Translations under genes and position numbers: made by a program
Assembly (NCBI GenBank): GCA_902617895.1
Contig: CACMYJ010000001.1
Span: forward strand, 164,001-228,000
Direction: 5' to 3'
Length of the DNA stretch: 64,000 nucleotides
From: an uncultured Pelagibacteraceae bacterium
GTDB lineage: Bacteria > Pseudomonadota > Alphaproteobacteria > Pelagibacterales > Pelagibacteraceae
In this document: positions 1 to 8,592 of the stretch, piece after piece
How positions within the stretch are numbered: position 1 is the stretch's first letter
How the letters are laid out: every line of letters begins with the position of its first letter
Notes under the pieces: model-generated
Told to the model about the DNA's origin: nothing
The model's database searches: none
What the model saw: only the letters and a program-made list of their open reading frames with translations

Positions 1-11
1 GTTGATTTAAA

Positions 12-1427
12 CTAAACTTCATTTTCTTGATTATACAAAATTTTATTTTTTAAACTATCAATATTAATATTTAATTCACTATCCTCTTTTCTTAATCTCT
101 CTATAGTTTTAACTGAGTGGATTACAGTTGTGTGATCTCTATTAGAAAAAGATCTACCTATTTCTGGTAATGATTTAGATGTTAGCATTTTTGCAAGATA
201 GATTGCAGTCTGCCTAGGTCTTACAAGATATCTTGATCTTCTTGGTGAAAGCATTTCATTTTTGCTAATTTTATAAAATTTACAAACTACTGTCTGTATT
301 GTATCAATATCTACTGTATTTTTTGTGAGATTTAGTAAATCTTTTAAAACTATTTTAATTTCCGACAAATTCGGAACCTTATTATAAATCCTTGTGAATG
401 AAACAATTCTATTAAGTGCTCCAACTAATTCTCTAATACTAGTTTTAATTTCTGTGCTTAAAAATTTTTGAATTTCCTCAGAAATTACTACTTGATTTGA
501 GTAAGATAATTTTAATTCTTCAGTTTTAGATTTAATAATTTTATACCTTAGTTCAAAATCAGGATTTTGAATATCTACAACTAAACCACCTGAAAACCTC
601 GATTTTATTCTCTCTTGAATCCTAGATAGTTTATTCGGTGGTCGATCTGCTGAAATTATTATTTGTGAATTTTTATCTAATAATGCATTGAAGGTATGAA
701 AAAATTCTTCTTGCATTGCCTCTTTACCATTCATGAACTGAATATCATCTATTAATAAAATATCAGTGTTCCTAAAGTACTCTTTAAACTTTACCATCTC
801 ATTTGATTTAATAGACTTAACAAACTGATACATGAATCTTTCTGCTGATATAAACATAACTTTACTCTTTTCTTTCAATTCTAAACCAATAGCGTTTAAT
901 AAGTGTGTTTTACCCATTCCTACACCACCATATAAATATAAAGGATTGTAGTGAGCTATATCTTTTGAAACTTTTTTTGATGCTTCAAATGCTAATTTGT
1001 TGCTTTCTCCAGTTATAAAATTCTTAAAGTTTTTATTTGGATCTATTCTATTATATTGAAGATAAGAGTCTTTTATAAACGATATATTATCTTTATTACT
1101 TTCAATAGAGTTTTGAGTTGCTACATCTGTGTGACTATTATCTTCGTCTTTATTGTTTTTAATTATAAATTCTATTCTAACTAGGTCTTTTTTGTATGCT
1201 TTAATTGTCTGCAGTATTTGGTCTAAATATCTTGACACTATCCAATCTCTTATAAATCTTGTTGAGACTGAAAATAATACATAATTATGAAATTCTTCAA
1301 CTAATTCAATTTTTTTGATCCAACTCTCAAAAATATCGTTTCCAAGTTTTTCACGTAATTCTTTTTTAATAATTTGCCAATCAATTTTCTTTTCGAGTGC
1401 CTTATTGTTTTGTAAATTATTTTTCAT
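12..1427 (-). CDS. dnaA: Chromosomal replication initiator protein DnaA
   Basis: DnaA binds DnaA boxes at the origin and opens the DNA for replication. The 471-residue product has the full layout: an N-terminal DnaB-interacting domain (about 1-90), a short linker, an AAA+ ATPase with Walker A GGVGMGKT at about 167-174 and Walker B ILLIDDIQF at about 223-231, and a C-terminal helix-turn-helix with the DNA-binding signature SNRDHTTVIHSV. It is the last gene of a minus-strand run mutM-rpsT-dnaA, the usual alphaproteobacterial neighbourhood. The linker domain is short, as expected in a streamlined genome. A perfect 20-bp AT palindrome lies 27 bases upstream of the start. I saw no clear cluster of DnaA boxes nearby, so the origin may be elsewhere. 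Confidence 0.98.
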   Translation of the reverse strand: MKNNLQNNKALEKKIDWQIIKKELREKLGNDIFESWIKKIELVEEFHNYVLFSVSTRFIRDWIVSRYLDQILQTIKAYKKDLVRIEFIIKNNKDEDNSHTDVATQNSIESNKDNISFIKDSYLQYNRIDPNKNFKNFITGESNKLAFEASKKVSKDIAHYNPLYLYGGVGMGKTHLLNAIGLELKEKSKVMFISAERFMYQFVKSIKSNEMVKFKEYFRNTDILLIDDIQFMNGKEAMQEEFFHTFNALLDKNSQIIISADRPPNKLSRIQERIKSRFSGGLVVDIQNPDFELRYKIIKSKTEELKLSYSNQVVISEEIQKFLSTEIKTSIRELVGALNRIVSFTRIYNKVPNLSEIKIVLKDLLNLTKNTVDIDTIQTVVCKFYKISKNEMLSPRRSRYLVRPRQTAIYLAKMLTSKSLPEIGRSFSNRDHTTVIHSVKTIERLRKEDSELNINIDSLKNKILYNQENEV

Positions 1428-1694
1428 GAGGGAATTCCACTTAAGACTTATAAAAATTTATTGCAATAAATTTATTTGTAAAAACAAAAATAAATAAAAT
1501 TTATGATTGAATAAATTTCTAATTGAATTTTTTTAAAAATCATTTTTGCAACCTGGTGGGGTAACAATTAAAAATTAAAATTTTACTAAATCTATATCTA
1601 GTAATTTTATAAATAAAACTTTTAGATGTGGTAATTTGAAATCTAATTGTACGTTTAAGTTGTATGCAAAAAAATTTATACCTATTAGAGGTTG
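1428..1694. other. Intergenic region between rpsT and dnaA
   Basis: This is the longest stretch of the window without a gene (267 bases). It holds the 3' flank of rpsT and the upstream region of dnaA. It is extremely AT-rich and I find no RNA gene, no convincing small ORF and no obvious DnaA-box cluster. The one clear structure is the palindrome at 1454-1473. A convincing consensus promoter for dnaA was not found, so dnaA may be transcribed from a weak promoter here or by read-through from rpsT. Confidence 0.6.
1454..1473. promoter_or_regulatory. Perfect 20-bp palindrome upstream of dnaA
   Basis: The sequence AAATTTATTGCAATAAATTT reads identically on both strands with no spacer. It ends 27 bases before the dnaA start, where a repressor operator or a promoter-overlapping site could sit. 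Its identity as a protein-binding site is inference; in very AT-rich DNA such palindromes also arise by chance. Confidence 0.35.
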
Positions 1695-1955
1695 TTATAA
1701 AGAATTAATTTTTTTTGTAATTCTCGATACATTCCTTGAGGCATTTTGTCTTTTAATAACACCTGTTTTTGCCATTGACATTAATTCTGAATTTAGCTTC
1801 GGTAGAAATGCTAGAGCTTCTTTTTTATCCTTTTTTTCGATTATGGAGTTCATTTTTTTTAATGCACCTCTATAACGACTCTTTCTGGATCTGTTAACAG
1901 CCGTTTGTCTTTTAATTTTTCTATTACGTTTAATTGCTGATTTTGTATTCGCCAT
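1695..1955 (-). CDS. rpsT: 30S ribosomal protein S20
   Basis: S20 binds 16S rRNA in the body of the small ribosomal subunit. The 86-residue, very basic protein begins MANTKSAIKRNRK and carries the usual three-helix layout, matching family length. It is transcribed toward dnaA and follows mutM, as in many Alphaproteobacteria. A good sigma-70-type promoter (TTGACC, 17-base spacer, TATACA) lies immediately upstream and predicts a start of transcription only a few bases before the ATG. No Shine-Dalgarno sequence is visible, so this mRNA is probably leaderless or nearly so. Confidence 0.97.
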   Translation of the reverse strand: MANTKSAIKRNRKIKRQTAVNRSRKSRYRGALKKMNSIIEKKDKKEALAFLPKLNSELMSMAKTGVIKRQNASRNVSRITKKINSL

Positions 1956-1964
1956 AAGCGTGAG

Positions 1965-1993
1965 TGTATATCCTCAGATAATGATTGGGTCAA
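1965..1993 (-). promoter_or_regulatory. Probable sigma-70 promoter of rpsT
   Basis: Read on the minus strand, TTGACC (1993-1988) and TATACA (1970-1965) are separated by exactly 17 bases. Transcription would begin near 1958-1961, only 3-6 bases before the rpsT ATG at 1955. This is one of the best promoter matches in the window. Confidence 0.65.
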
Positions 1994-2005
1994 TACATTA
2001 ATTAT

Positions 2006-2872
2006 TTATTTTTGACATAAATTGCAAAAAAAACTAGACCTATTTGAAATAAATTTTTTGTGTATTATCCCTTTGCAACTATATTTTAAACATTTTTTAT
2101 TTTCTCTTTGATAAACATTAAAATTTTTTTGAAAAGAACCTTGATCTCCACTTGTATTCATAAAATCCCTTATACTCGATCCTCCTTTCTCAATCGCTTT
2201 TCTCAAAACTATTTTTGAAAAATGAGAAATTTTTTGACAATCATTTAAATTGAGTGAACTTACCCCTCTAGATGGTAAAATCTTACATAAAAACAGTATT
2301 TCACTTGCATAAATGTTACCAATTCCTGAAACAAAATTTTGATCAATTAAAAAATTCTTAATATTTTTTTTTTTATTTTTAAAGTAATTAAAAATATAGT
2401 TTTTATCGAATAATTGGTCAAAAGGCTCTGGCCCATATTTTTTAAAGTTATTATTTATTTCTTCATCATTTTTAAAATAAGAAAAATAACCAAATCTTCT
2501 TGGATCATTATAAATTAATTTAAAGTTATCAATTTTGATTTCTACATGATTATGCTTTTTTGGTAATAATGGAGAATGATAAAAACTAGTGTTTGTTAAG
2601 GAATTCTTTTTTCTAGATTTACTAATTAAATGAATAGTTCCTGACATCCCAAGATGAATCATTAAATTAGAACTATCCTCAAATTTGAGAATTAAATGTT
2701 TTGAAAACCTATCTACTTTTACAATTTTTTTTTTTACAATATTTTTTTCAAAATTTTTTGGGATTTTAAATCTTAAATTTCTATTTTTTATTAATATGTC
2801 TTTAATAATCTTTCCAGTAATACTCTTATTCAAAGATTGTTTGACGATTTCTACTTCTGGTAATTCAGGCAT
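2006..2872 (-). CDS. mutM: Formamidopyrimidine-DNA glycosylase (Fpg/MutM)
   Basis: This bifunctional glycosylase/AP lyase removes 8-oxoguanine and other oxidised purines. The 288-residue protein starts MPELPEVE, giving the catalytic Pro2 and Glu3 of the mature enzyme. A conserved Lys and the helix-two-turn-helix follow in the second half, and the C-terminus has the four-Cys zinc finger (C-x5-C ... C-x2-C, ending FFCNLCQK). Length and motifs are normal. It is divergent from ubiE across 33 bases and upstream of rpsT-dnaA on the same strand, the standard alphaproteobacterial order. Confidence 0.97.
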   Translation of the reverse strand: MPELPEVEIVKQSLNKSITGKIIKDILIKNRNLRFKIPKNFEKNIVKKKIVKVDRFSKHLILKFEDSSNLMIHLGMSGTIHLISKSRKKNSLTNTSFYHSPLLPKKHNHVEIKIDNFKLIYNDPRRFGYFSYFKNDEEINNNFKKYGPEPFDQLFDKNYIFNYFKNKKKNIKNFLIDQNFVSGIGNIYASEILFLCKILPSRGVSSLNLNDCQKISHFSKIVLRKAIEKGGSSIRDFMNTSGDQGSFQKNFNVYQRENKKCLKYSCKGIIHKKFISNRSSFFCNLCQK

Positions 2873-2905
2873 TTCATATTATATTAGTGTTTTAATATAA
2901 TTTAT

Positions 2906-3610
2906 ATGCAACAAAATCTTCAAAATAAAGCGGGTCTCGTCGAAGGAGTATTTAATAAAGTCTACGATAAATATGATTTGATGAACGATTTTATGTCCTT
3001 TGGAATTCATAGGCTTTGGAAAAAAAACCTTATGAATTGGATGAGTCCAACAAAAAACAAAAAGTATTTAGATGTTGCTTGTGGAACTGGTGATTTAGGA
3101 AAATTATTTTTAGATAATACGGATAAGAATGGAGAAATTTTCTCTTCAGATTCGAACGTTAAAATGATTGAAAAAGGTAAAAAAAGATTAAGGAAGTATA
3201 AAAATATAAAATGGCTTGTTGCAGAGGCAGAAAAGTTGCCATTCAAAAATGATACTTTTGATTTTTATACAATTAGTTTTGGTTTGCGAAATACAAAAAA
3301 TTTAAATAAATCTTTATCAGAAGCTCACAGAGTTCTTAAACCTGGTGGAAGATATATGTGTTTAGAATTTTCAAAAATTCAAAATTCTAATTTAGATTTT
3401 TTATATAAAAATTATTCAAAATTAATTCCTCACATAGGAAAAGCAGTTGTTGGTGATAAAGAACCTTATGAATATTTAACCAAAAGCATAGAAGAATTTG
3501 TTAATCAGGAAGAATTGATAGATTTAATGAAACAAAATAATTTTAAAAACTGTTCATATAGAAATTTATCTGGCGGAATAGTAGCTATTCATTCTGGTTG
3601 GAAAATATAA
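2906..3610 (+). CDS. ubiE: Ubiquinone biosynthesis C-methyltransferase UbiE
   Basis: UbiE is a SAM-dependent methyltransferase that C-methylates the benzoquinol ring in ubiquinone synthesis. The 234-residue protein has the class I SAM-binding motif DVACGTGDLG near residue 54, the family signature FGLRNTKN in the middle, and the conserved HRVLKPGG segment. Its stop codon overlaps the next start in the form TAATG, so ubiE and ubiB are probably translationally coupled. It is divergent from mutM. Without a menaquinone pathway in view, the ubiquinone role is the likelier one. Confidence 0.96.
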   Translation: MQQNLQNKAGLVEGVFNKVYDKYDLMNDFMSFGIHRLWKKNLMNWMSPTKNKKYLDVACGTGDLGKLFLDNTDKNGEIFSSDSNVKMIEKGKKRLRKYKNIKWLVAEAEKLPFKNDTFDFYTISFGLRNTKNLNKSLSEAHRVLKPGGRYMCLEFSKIQNSNLDFLYKNYSKLIPHIGKAVVGDKEPYEYLTKSIEEFVNQEELIDLMKQNNFKNCSYRNLSGGIVAIHSGWKI

Positions 3611-5178
3611 TGTTCAAAAGATTAATTACATTATTTAAACTTGGTAGAAAACTCGCTAAGTCTGATGTTTTAAGTATTGTATCAAAATTTAACAAACCAC
3701 CTTTACTAATAAGTGTAATATTTAAATTACTTTCCTTTTCTTTTACTAAAAAAGATGTGTCATTTAATAATTTAAGTGAAGGCGAAAAATTATCTAATTC
3801 ATTAGCATCTATGGGTACAACTTTTATTAAACTCGGCCAGTTTCTAGCAACAAGGCCAGATATCATAGGAGATAAATTATCAAAGGAGTTAGAAAATTTA
3901 CAAGATAAACTTCCACCTTTTTCACAATCAAAAGCTAAAGAAATGATTAAAAATGACTTAGGTGATGAACTATATAATTCAATTATTAATATTAGTGAAC
4001 CAGTTGCAGCTGCCTCTATTGCTCAAGTACATAAAGCTCAAATAAATGATAGTGGAGTTATTAAAAATGTAGCAATAAAAATACTAAGACCAAATATTAA
4101 AAAGATCTTTAATGAAGAAGTAGATGCTTTGATGCTTTTTGCATATATTATTGAGTCACTAATCAAAAAAACTAAAAGATTAAAGTTGGTTGAAGTAGTT
4201 TTTTTATTGAAAGAAATTACCAGTCTTGAGATGGATTTAAGATTTGAAGCTGCTGCAGCTAATGAATACGCAGAAAATACCAAAAATGACGCTGGTTTTG
4301 AAGTTCCTAAGATCTATTGGGATTATACAAGCGAAAATATAATGACCCTTGATTGGATTGATGGTGTATCAATTAGAGAGACAGAAGAGCTTGAGAAAAG
4401 ATCAATTGATACAAAAAAAATTGCCTCTGACATAATTCAACATTTCTTAAGGCATGCAGTAAGGGATGGTTTTTTTCATGCAGATATGCATCAAGGAAAC
4501 ATTTTTGTAAATGAAAGTGGTCAAATTGTTCCTATAGATTTTGGTATTATGGGAAGGCTTGATAATGTCAGTAAAAGATTTTTAGCTGAAATTTTATTTG
4601 GTTTTATACAAAGAGATTATAAAAAAGTTGCAGAAGTGCATCTTGCGGCAGGACTAGTTCCAAATAATGTACCTGTCAATGATCTTGCTCAGGCATTAAG
4701 ATCAATTGGTGAACCAATTTTTGGACACTCTATAAAAAATATTTCAGGCGGTAAGCTACTAAAACAACTTTTTGATGTTACGGAAAAATTTAATATGCAG
4801 ACTCAACCTCAGTTACTTATGTTACAAAAAACAATGGTAGTAGTTGAGGGAGTTGCAAGAAGATTAAACCCTGAAACAAACATTTGGGAAACATCTAAAC
4901 CTGTTCTAGAAAAATGGCTAAAAGAAACCAAAGATCCTATAAATTCAATTAATGAAACATTAAAAGATTCTGTGGAAGTATTAAAACGACTTCCAAATTT
5001 ACCTGAGGTAATGGATAAAGCAAACCAAGCTCTTAATTACCTTGCAAGTGGTCAAATACCCCAAAATTCAAACTCGTATAATGAATTAAATACTAAAAAA
5101 GAAGAAATGAAGTCATTTAGAAACCAATCTATTATTGGCTTATTATCTCTTGTAATTTTAACCCTATTGGTATTTTAA
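3610..5178 (+). CDS. ubiB: Ubiquinone biosynthesis regulatory protein kinase-like UbiB
   Basis: UbiB is an ADCK/ABC1-family atypical kinase-like ATPase needed for ubiquinone synthesis, membrane-anchored at its C-terminus. The sequence shows the family KxGQ motif (IKLGQFLATRPD), the Ala-rich nucleotide loop AAASIAQVH, the catalytic segment DMHQGNIFV and DFG (IDFGIMG), and a final hydrophobic helix. I chose the ATG at 3610, overlapping the ubiE stop by one base; an in-frame TTG at 3598 would add four residues but lies inside ubiE. The product is then 522 residues. It sits in the conserved ubiE-ubiB-coaBC-dut order. Confidence 0.95.
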   Translation: MFKRLITLFKLGRKLAKSDVLSIVSKFNKPPLLISVIFKLLSFSFTKKDVSFNNLSEGEKLSNSLASMGTTFIKLGQFLATRPDIIGDKLSKELENLQDKLPPFSQSKAKEMIKNDLGDELYNSIINISEPVAAASIAQVHKAQINDSGVIKNVAIKILRPNIKKIFNEEVDALMLFAYIIESLIKKTKRLKLVEVVFLLKEITSLEMDLRFEAAAANEYAENTKNDAGFEVPKIYWDYTSENIMTLDWIDGVSIRETEELEKRSIDTKKIASDIIQHFLRHAVRDGFFHADMHQGNIFVNESGQIVPIDFGIMGRLDNVSKRFLAEILFGFIQRDYKKVAEVHLAAGLVPNNVPVNDLAQALRSIGEPIFGHSIKNISGGKLLKQLFDVTEKFNMQTQPQLLMLQKTMVVVEGVARRLNPETNIWETSKPVLEKWLKETKDPINSINETLKDSVEVLKRLPNLPEVMDKANQALNYLASGQIPQNSNSYNELNTKKEEMKSFRNQSIIGLLSLVILTLLVF

Positions 5179-5186
5179 TTCTTCTC

Positions 5187-6377
5187 ATGAAAAATAAAAA
5201 AATACTTCTAATCATATGTGGTGGAATATCTGCTTACAAAAGCTTAGAGGTGATAAGAGGTTTAAAAAAAAGAGATGTAAGTATTAAAACAATACTTACA
5301 AAGAGTGGTAAAAACTTTGTAACACCTTTATCTATTTCATCACTTTCGCAAGAAAAAGTATATGAAGACATATTCAGTGCTGAAAATGAGGCAGAAATGG
5401 ATCATATTTCACTTTCTAGATGGGCAGATTTAATTTTAATTGTGCCAGCAACAGCAAATACAATCTCAAAATTAAGTTATGGTTTAACTGACGACCTAGC
5501 TAGTACTGTCGTTTTAGCATCTGATAAACAAGTGTTTTTAGTTCCAGCTATGAATGTCAGAATGTGGGAACATAAATCAACTAAAGATAATTTATCAAAA
5601 TTAAAAAGTTACGGTTATAAGATAATTGGTCCTGAAATTGGGGATATGGCTTGTGGAGAGTATGGAAAAGGCAAAATGTCAGAACCATCATATATATTAA
5701 AGACTATAGAAAATTATTTTAAGAATATTAAAAAAAATAAAAAATATAAGGCATTAGTTACAGCTGGACCTACTAAAGAGTTTATAGATCCAGTAAGATT
5801 TATAACTAATAAATCAAGTGGAAAACAAGGTTATGAAATTGCTAAATCATTAAGAGATAATGGTTTTGAAACAACACTTATTTCTGGAGAAACAAATTTA
5901 GACCCAGTTGAGGGAGTTAAATTTATTTCAGTTAAAACTGCAGAAGAAATGTTTAGGGAAACTCTCAGAAATCTACCAACTGATGTTGCTATTTTTAATG
6001 CAGCAGTAGCAGATTTTAAAGTTAAAGAGATCAATAGTGAAAAAATTAAAAAAAGCGAAAATTTGGATCTTAAGTTAGAAAAAAATATTGACATTTTATC
6101 AAACATATCAAATCATAATTCACTTAGACCAAAGATTACAATTGGATTTGCAGCAGAATCACAAAATCTTGAAATAAATTCAAAGAGAAAATTAGACCAA
6201 AAAAATTGTGATTGGATTATTGCAAATGATATTTCAGATAAAACAATAGGTTTTGACTCAGATGATAATGAGGTTTCTATATTTTATAAAAATAAAGAAA
6301 GTGAAAAGTTATCAAAGAAAAACAAATCTTTAATAGCATCTGAGATTGTGGATAGAGTTATCTCTGAGCTTAATTAA
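5187..6377 (+). CDS. coaBC: Bifunctional phosphopantothenoylcysteine decarboxylase / phosphopantothenate-cysteine ligase
   Basis: CoaBC carries out two consecutive steps of coenzyme A synthesis: ligation of cysteine to 4'-phosphopantothenate, then FMN-dependent decarboxylation. The N-terminal half has the flavoprotein signature PAMNVRMW and the substrate-clamp Cys in GDMACGEYGKGKM. The C-terminal half is the CoaB ligase, with AGPTKEFIDPVRFITN and NAAVADF. The 396 residues match the usual fused protein. It lies between ubiB and dut with gaps of only a few bases, so it is probably co-transcribed with them. Confidence 0.96.
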   Translation: MKNKKILLIICGGISAYKSLEVIRGLKKRDVSIKTILTKSGKNFVTPLSISSLSQEKVYEDIFSAENEAEMDHISLSRWADLILIVPATANTISKLSYGLTDDLASTVVLASDKQVFLVPAMNVRMWEHKSTKDNLSKLKSYGYKIIGPEIGDMACGEYGKGKMSEPSYILKTIENYFKNIKKNKKYKALVTAGPTKEFIDPVRFITNKSSGKQGYEIAKSLRDNGFETTLISGETNLDPVEGVKFISVKTAEEMFRETLRNLPTDVAIFNAAVADFKVKEINSEKIKKSENLDLKLEKNIDILSNISNHNSLRPKITIGFAAESQNLEINSKRKLDQKNCDWIIANDISDKTIGFDSDDNEVSIFYKNKESEKLSKKNKSLIASEIVDRVISELN

Positions 6378-6380
6378 TCA

Positions 6381-6818
6381 ATGGTAAAGGTTTTATTCAA
6401 GAGACTTAACCAAAAAGCAAAACTTCCAAGTTATAAAACTAGTGGATCTTCGGGTATGGATCTGATGGCATGTGTAGCTGAACCTGTAACAATCAAACCA
6501 AATGAGTCGAAATTGATACCAACAGGTATTGCAATTGCAATTCCTGAAGATACAGAGGTTCAAATTAGACCTAGATCTGGTCTTGCTGCAAAATCAAGTA
6601 TTAGCGTACTAAATACACCGGGTACAATTGATAGTGATTATAGAGGAGAGCTAAAAATTATTTTATTTAACCATGGTAAAGATGAATTTACTATCAATGA
6701 TGAAGATAGAGTTGCTCAAATGGTTTTAATGCCTATTTTAAAAGTAGAAATTGAAGAAACAAATGAATTACCAGAGACAATCAGAGGGTCTGGAGGATTT
6801 GGATCTACTGGTAAATAG
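6381..6818 (+). CDS. dut: dUTP diphosphatase
   Basis: Dut hydrolyses dUTP to dUMP, keeping uracil out of DNA and supplying dTMP synthesis. The 145-residue homotrimeric-type protein has all five motifs: SSGMDLMA near the start, the RPRSGLAAK loop, NTPGTIDSDYRGEL with the catalytic Asp, the RVAQMV segment, and the glycine-rich C-terminal arm RGSGGFGSTG. It starts three bases after the coaBC stop and is followed three bases later by the E1-like gene, a tight operon. Confidence 0.97.
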   Translation: MVKVLFKRLNQKAKLPSYKTSGSSGMDLMACVAEPVTIKPNESKLIPTGIAIAIPEDTEVQIRPRSGLAAKSSISVLNTPGTIDSDYRGELKIILFNHGKDEFTINDEDRVAQMVLMPILKVEIEETNELPETIRGSGGFGSTGK

Positions 6819-6821
6819 TAA

Positions 6822-7571
6822 ATGTTTAGTAACAAAGATCTCGAGCGATATTCAAGACAGATTATTTTAAAAAAAGTTGGAGTTTTAGGTCAAAAAAAAA
6901 TTCAAAATTCCAAAGTTCTCGTTGTTGGATGTGGTGGATTAGGGTCACCAGTGATTGATTTACTTTCACGAGCAGGTATTGGTAAAATTGGGATGATGGA
7001 TCATGACAAAGTTAGTTTATCAAATTTACACCGACAAATTATGTTCACTGCTGATGATGTTGGAAAATATAAAGTTAATATTTTAAAGAAAAAAATAAGT
7101 AAAATTAATAAAAAAGTAAAAGTTAAAATTTATAGGAACAAAGCAGACGAGAAAAATTTAGGGAAAATTCTGAAAAAATATGATGTAATTATTGATGGTA
7201 CAGATAATTTTAAAGCAAAATTTCTTTTAAATAAATTTTCGTTAAAATATAAAAAAAAACTTATTATTGGAGCTATAAGTAAATTTGAAGGACATATTTT
7301 TACATTTGATTTTAGTTTAAAAAAAAGTCCCTGTTTAAAATGTTTTTACCAAGGTGAACCAGCAGAAGGAGTTTTGGATTGTGAAACAGATGGTATATTG
7401 GGATCAACGGCAGTTATTACAGGTAGCCTACAGGCCAATGAAGTTCTGAAGGCAATTTTAAATGTTGGTGGAAATTTAAATTCCCATATTTTAATAATAG
7501 ATTTGTTAAATCTTAAATTTAGAAAAGTATTATTTAGAAAAAGGAAAGGATGCATATGCGGAAATATTTAA
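6822..7571 (+). CDS. MoeB/ThiF/HesA-family adenylyltransferase (E1-like)
   Basis: Proteins of this family adenylate the C-terminal Gly of small ubiquitin-like sulfur carriers such as MoaD or ThiS. The 249-residue protein has the family RYSRQI start, the nucleotide-binding GCGGLGSP loop, the adenylate-site segment DGTDNF, and two CxxC-type pairs (CLKC in the middle and CICG at the end) for structural zinc. Length equals that of E. coli MoeB. No MoaD, ThiS or molybdopterin gene is in this window, so whether it serves molybdopterin or thiamine cannot be decided. It overlaps the following SH3 gene. Confidence 0.85.
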   Translation: MFSNKDLERYSRQIILKKVGVLGQKKIQNSKVLVVGCGGLGSPVIDLLSRAGIGKIGMMDHDKVSLSNLHRQIMFTADDVGKYKVNILKKKISKINKKVKVKIYRNKADEKNLGKILKKYDVIIDGTDNFKAKFLLNKFSLKYKKKLIIGAISKFEGHIFTFDFSLKKSPCLKCFYQGEPAEGVLDCETDGILGSTAVITGSLQANEVLKAILNVGGNLNSHILIIDLLNLKFRKVLFRKRKGCICGNI

Positions 7572-8005
7572 TACTTTCTTTTTTTTTTCTTTTAACATTT
7601 TCATCGTTCGCACAAGAGAATAATTATTTTCTGATGTTAAAAAATAAAAAAGTAAATGTTAGGTATGGTCCAAGCTTTGATTATCCAATTAAATATGTTT
7701 ATAGAAAGATAGAATTACCTCTAAAAGTGATCGATAAAAAAGAAAATTTCAGAAGAGTTATTGATCATAAAAAAAATAGTGGTTGGATCCATATTTCACA
7801 ATTGAGGAATTCACGTTCTATAATCACCAAATCTGAAAAAATTCTATTTAGAAAACCTACGAAATATTCAAAACCATTGGCAAAGTTGGGAAAGGGTCGA
7901 CTTTTAAAAGTTATTAAATGTCAAGAAAAATGGTGTAATATAAGTACGGGCGATTACTCAGGTTGGATTTTGAAAGATGACAAAATTTGGGGTATCGTTA
8001 ATTAA
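7556..8005 (+). CDS. Secreted SH3-domain protein
   Basis: The product (149 residues) begins with a Sec signal peptide whose hydrophobic core is LILSFFFLLTFSSFA, then a bacterial SH3 domain (VNVRYGPSFDYPI ... GWIHISQL) and a second, weaker SH3-like repeat ending GWILKDDKIWGI. Such domains bind cell-wall or other periplasmic ligands. Two ATGs are close together (7550 and 7556); the GGAAAGG sequence directly abuts the first and stands 6 bases from the second, so I chose 7556. It overlaps the E1-like gene by 16 bases and its end overlaps the convergent DUF3501 gene by 8 bases. Confidence 0.8.
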   Translation: MRKYLILSFFFLLTFSSFAQENNYFLMLKNKKVNVRYGPSFDYPIKYVYRKIELPLKVIDKKENFRRVIDHKKNSGWIHISQLRNSRSIITKSEKILFRKPTKYSKPLAKLGKGRLLKVIKCQEKWCNISTGDYSGWILKDDKIWGIVN

Positions 8006-8591
8006 AGTCTGCAGAAAGAGCTTTAATATTATCTTCCGAAAATTTAGTTGTGTGTGAATATTCTTTATGATCAATACCTACTTCAATTGAATTATTTTGG
8101 TCTTTGAACTTATTTACTTGATCATCTGAAAATTTAAAATGTATAAATTGAACTGAAGATGCTTTTCCATCCTCTGAAGTTCTATCAACATCCATTTCTG
8201 GAACTGCATAAATTTTTTCGTCCCCAACTTTAATAAAAATATTATTTTCTACTCCACCTAACTTTCCAAGAAACTCTGCTCTTATAATTGGATTGTCTAT
8301 CTCAAACATTAAAGTGGCAACTAATTCTTTTCCATTAGGGATTAAAGGATTATAAGCTGCAAGTTCGTCTGCAACTTGTTCGTCTCCACCTTTTTCAATA
8401 TAAAGCATTTCTTGAACTTGGGCTATCATTGTTTCATAACATTCAAAATAAAATGTTGCATAAGGCCCTAGAAGAATTCTTCTATTCTTTTTAAATTCAA
8501 CTAATTCTTTTCTCATTTGTCTTCTAACTTTTATGTATGCATCTAAAGGAAGGAGATCATCTTTTGTAATAATTTTTTGTTCTTTTGACAT
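7998..8591 (-). CDS. DUF3501 family protein
   Basis: This is a 197-residue protein of the DUF3501 family, recognised from its opening ITKDDLLPLDAYIKVRRQMR and from its place directly after a CCG-domain Fe-S protein and a rubrerythrin. Its function is unknown. Conserved charged and aromatic residues include LGPYATFYFECYETM. I chose the ATG at 8591, one base after the upstream stop with GGA eight bases before it; another ATG at 8603 would overlap the upstream gene. The constant partnership with rubrerythrin suggests a role in peroxide or iron handling, which is inference. Confidence 0.8.
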   Translation of the reverse strand: MSKEQKIITKDDLLPLDAYIKVRRQMRKELVEFKKNRRILLGPYATFYFECYETMIAQVQEMLYIEKGGDEQVADELAAYNPLIPNGKELVATLMFEIDNPIIRAEFLGKLGGVENNIFIKVGDEKIYAVPEMDVDRTSEDGKASSVQFIHFKFSDDQVNKFKDQNNSIEVGIDHKEYSHTTKFSEDNIKALSADFN

Positions 8592-8592
8592 T

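Noticed and set aside
1428..1694. Replication origin beside dnaA
   Set aside because: No cluster of DnaA boxes or distinct unwinding element was recognised; in Alphaproteobacteria the origin often lies near hemE, which would be outside the window.
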